Source of the DNA: an uncultured bacterium | GTDB taxonomy: Bacteria; Actinomycetota; Coriobacteriia; Coriobacteriales; Coriobacteriaceae | Assembly (NCBI GenBank): GCA_905214425.1 | Contig: CAJMLY010000037.1 | Location: 1 to 15,149, forward strand | Direction of reading: 5' to 3' | DNA: 15,149 bases | In this document: piece after piece, positions 14,376-15,149 of the stretch | Position numbering within the stretch: the first letter of the stretch is position 1 | Layout: every line of letters begins with the position of its first letter | Notes under the pieces: model-generated | Told to the model about the DNA's origin: nothing | What the model saw: only the letters and a program-made list of their open reading frames with translations | The model's database searches: none | Program-made: the position numbers and the translations under genes

Positions 14376-15149
14376 ATGTTGCGGATCTCGAGCGTGCCTT
14401 GCTGGCACGCTATCCCAAAGCAGATGCCGATAGCTGGGATCACGTAGGCTTATCCGTGGGCGACCCTGCCGCCGAGATTACCGGCGTGGCCTGCGCACTT
14501 GACGCGATCGAAGCCAACGTGCACCGCGCCCAGGAGGCCGGTGCCAACGTGTTGTTGACGCATCATCCTATCTACATCAAGGCACCCGAGGCGTTTTGCC
14601 CGATGGACGCGTCGCGTCCCCAGTGCAGCGCAGCACTGTTTGAGGCCGCCCGCTGCGATGTGAGCATTATTTCGCTCCATACCAATCTGGACCGCTCGCA
14701 CGAGGCGCGCGCCTGCCTAAGTGAGCTGCTGGGCGCCGCGCCCGTGAGCTCACTGGAGCACATGGACGACCCCGAGTCGACCGGCCTGGGCACGCTTGCA
14801 ACGCTCAACGACCCGTGCACGCTGCGCGACCTTGCCGCCCGTGCTGCCACGGCGTTTGGCAGCGACCCGCGCGTATGGGGCGATGCCGAGCGCCCGTGCC
14901 GCACTGTCGCCATTCTGGGCGGCTCCCTCGGCGACTTTGGCGAGCTTGCCATCGCCGCCGGTGCGGATGTCATCGTGACCGGAGAGGCGGGCTATCACGT
15001 GGCGCAAGACCTTGCCTTACGCGGGCTGCCGGTGATCCTGCTCGGCCACGATCGCTCCGAGGAGCCGTTCGTGGATATCTTGATGAACTCTGCGGTTGAC
15101 GCCGGGGTCGACCCCCGTCATGCGATTAAAATACTGAACCCTTGCCAAT
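14372..15149 (+). CDS. Nif3-like dinuclear metal centre protein (DUF34), 3' end cut by window
   Basis: Member of the Nif3/YbgI/YqfO family, hexameric proteins with a two-metal site. The family is very widespread, and a GTP cyclohydrolase I type 2 role is often annotated but not firmly established. The frame is open for 259 codons to the window edge, about the full length of the short (YbgI-like) form, so little is missing. Motifs in order are WDHVGLSVGD at 22-31, ALDA, LTHHPIYIK with H64 and H65, HTNLD at 103-107, GEAGYH at 204-209 and GHDRSEE at 225-231. H64, H65, D107, H226 and E230 match the expected metal ligands. The family's PII-like insertion is absent. The ATG overlaps the desulfurase stop as ATGA. 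The name Nif3 comes from a yeast interaction factor and has no link to NifS. Confidence 0.92.
   Translation, partial: MNVADLERALLARYPKADADSWDHVGLSVGDPAAEITGVACALDAIEANVHRAQEAGANVLLTHHPIYIKAPEAFCPMDASRPQCSAALFEAARCDVSIISLHTNLDRSHEARACLSELLGAAPVSSLEHMDDPESTGLGTLATLNDPCTLRDLAARAATAFGSDPRVWGDAERPCRTVAILGGSLGDFGELAIAAGADVIVTGEAGYHVAQDLALRGLPVILLGHDRSEEPFVDILMNSAVDAGVDPRHAIKILNPCQ

Noticed and set aside
12369..14408. Open minus-strand frame of 679 codons across gpsA, rpe and the desulfurase gene
   Set aside because: It lies opposite three well-supported genes, has no family motifs, and its Gly/Ala/Val/His-rich composition is what G/C-rich third positions yield on the opposite strand, because TTA, CTA and TCA codons are rare in the real genes.
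14372..15149. Link between the Nif3-like protein and nitrogen fixation because of the name and the NifS-like neighbour
   Set aside because: Nif3 is named after a yeast interacting factor; no nif structural or assembly genes are present.
1..15149. Defence system, mobile element, CRISPR, phage or biosynthetic cluster
   Set aside because: All fifteen genes fit chromosome, ribosome, lipid, isoprenoid and sugar upkeep except one small unknown protein; no direct repeats, terminal inverted repeats, transposase, integrase or shift in composition was seen.

Overview
The window is an ordinary, densely packed housekeeping stretch from a high-GC bacterium. It carries fifteen protein genes, all on the + strand. 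By eye about two thirds of the bases are G or C, with strong G/C preference at third codon positions. Most starts are preceded by a canonical Shine-Dalgarno (SD) site. The gene order (site-2 protease - scpA - scpB - rluB-type - cmk - plsC - ispH - radical-SAM DUF512 - der - plsY - gpsA) is the one familiar from Clostridia, but the base composition is that of an actinobacterium. This points to a Coriobacteriia-type organism, perhaps Collinsella or a relative. That assignment is inference from composition and gene order only.

Region 1 (31-3037): a two-domain ABC-F ATPase of the ribosome-associated type, then a 98-residue membrane protein of unknown function that begins at a GTG inside the ABC-F gene, then an M50 site-2-type membrane metalloprotease. 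Region 2 (3123-5633): scpA, scpB and an RluB/RsuA-type pseudouridine synthase, tightly coupled; these serve chromosome condensation and rRNA modification. The 85-base gap before scpA (3038-3122) is the longest gap between genes in the window and has a weak promoter candidate and a small GC hairpin. Region 3 (5700-8017): cytidylate kinase, a PlsC-like acyltransferase and IspH. Region 4 (8020-12500): a PDZ/radical-SAM/DUF512 protein, the GTPase Der, PlsY and glycerol-3-phosphate dehydrogenase GpsA. Region 5 (12519-15149): ribulose-phosphate epimerase, a NifS-like cysteine desulfurase and a Nif3-like (DUF34) metal-binding protein that runs off the 3' end.

Three genes form a chain in phospholipid synthesis: GpsA makes glycerol-3-phosphate, PlsY acylates it to lysophosphatidate, and the PlsC-like enzyme would make phosphatidate. 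PlsX, which feeds PlsY, is not in the window. Cmk makes CDP, which leads to CTP, so it links to CDP-diacylglycerol as well as to nucleic acids. IspH and the DUF512 protein need Fe-S clusters, and NifS could supply sulfur for them. ScpAB, Der, the pseudouridine synthase and the ABC-F protein serve chromosome and ribosome upkeep. No rho-independent terminator, tRNA, rRNA, IS element, CRISPR array or phage gene was seen. No gap between genes exceeds 85 bases.

I did not find a new defence or mobile system. The points most worth a second look are the Glu in place of Asp in the HX4D motif of the PlsC-like enzyme, the uncharacterised small membrane protein overlapping the ABC-F gene, the divergent NifS-like protein coupled to a Nif3-like protein, and the absence of the S1 gene or domain that accompanies ispH in Clostridia.
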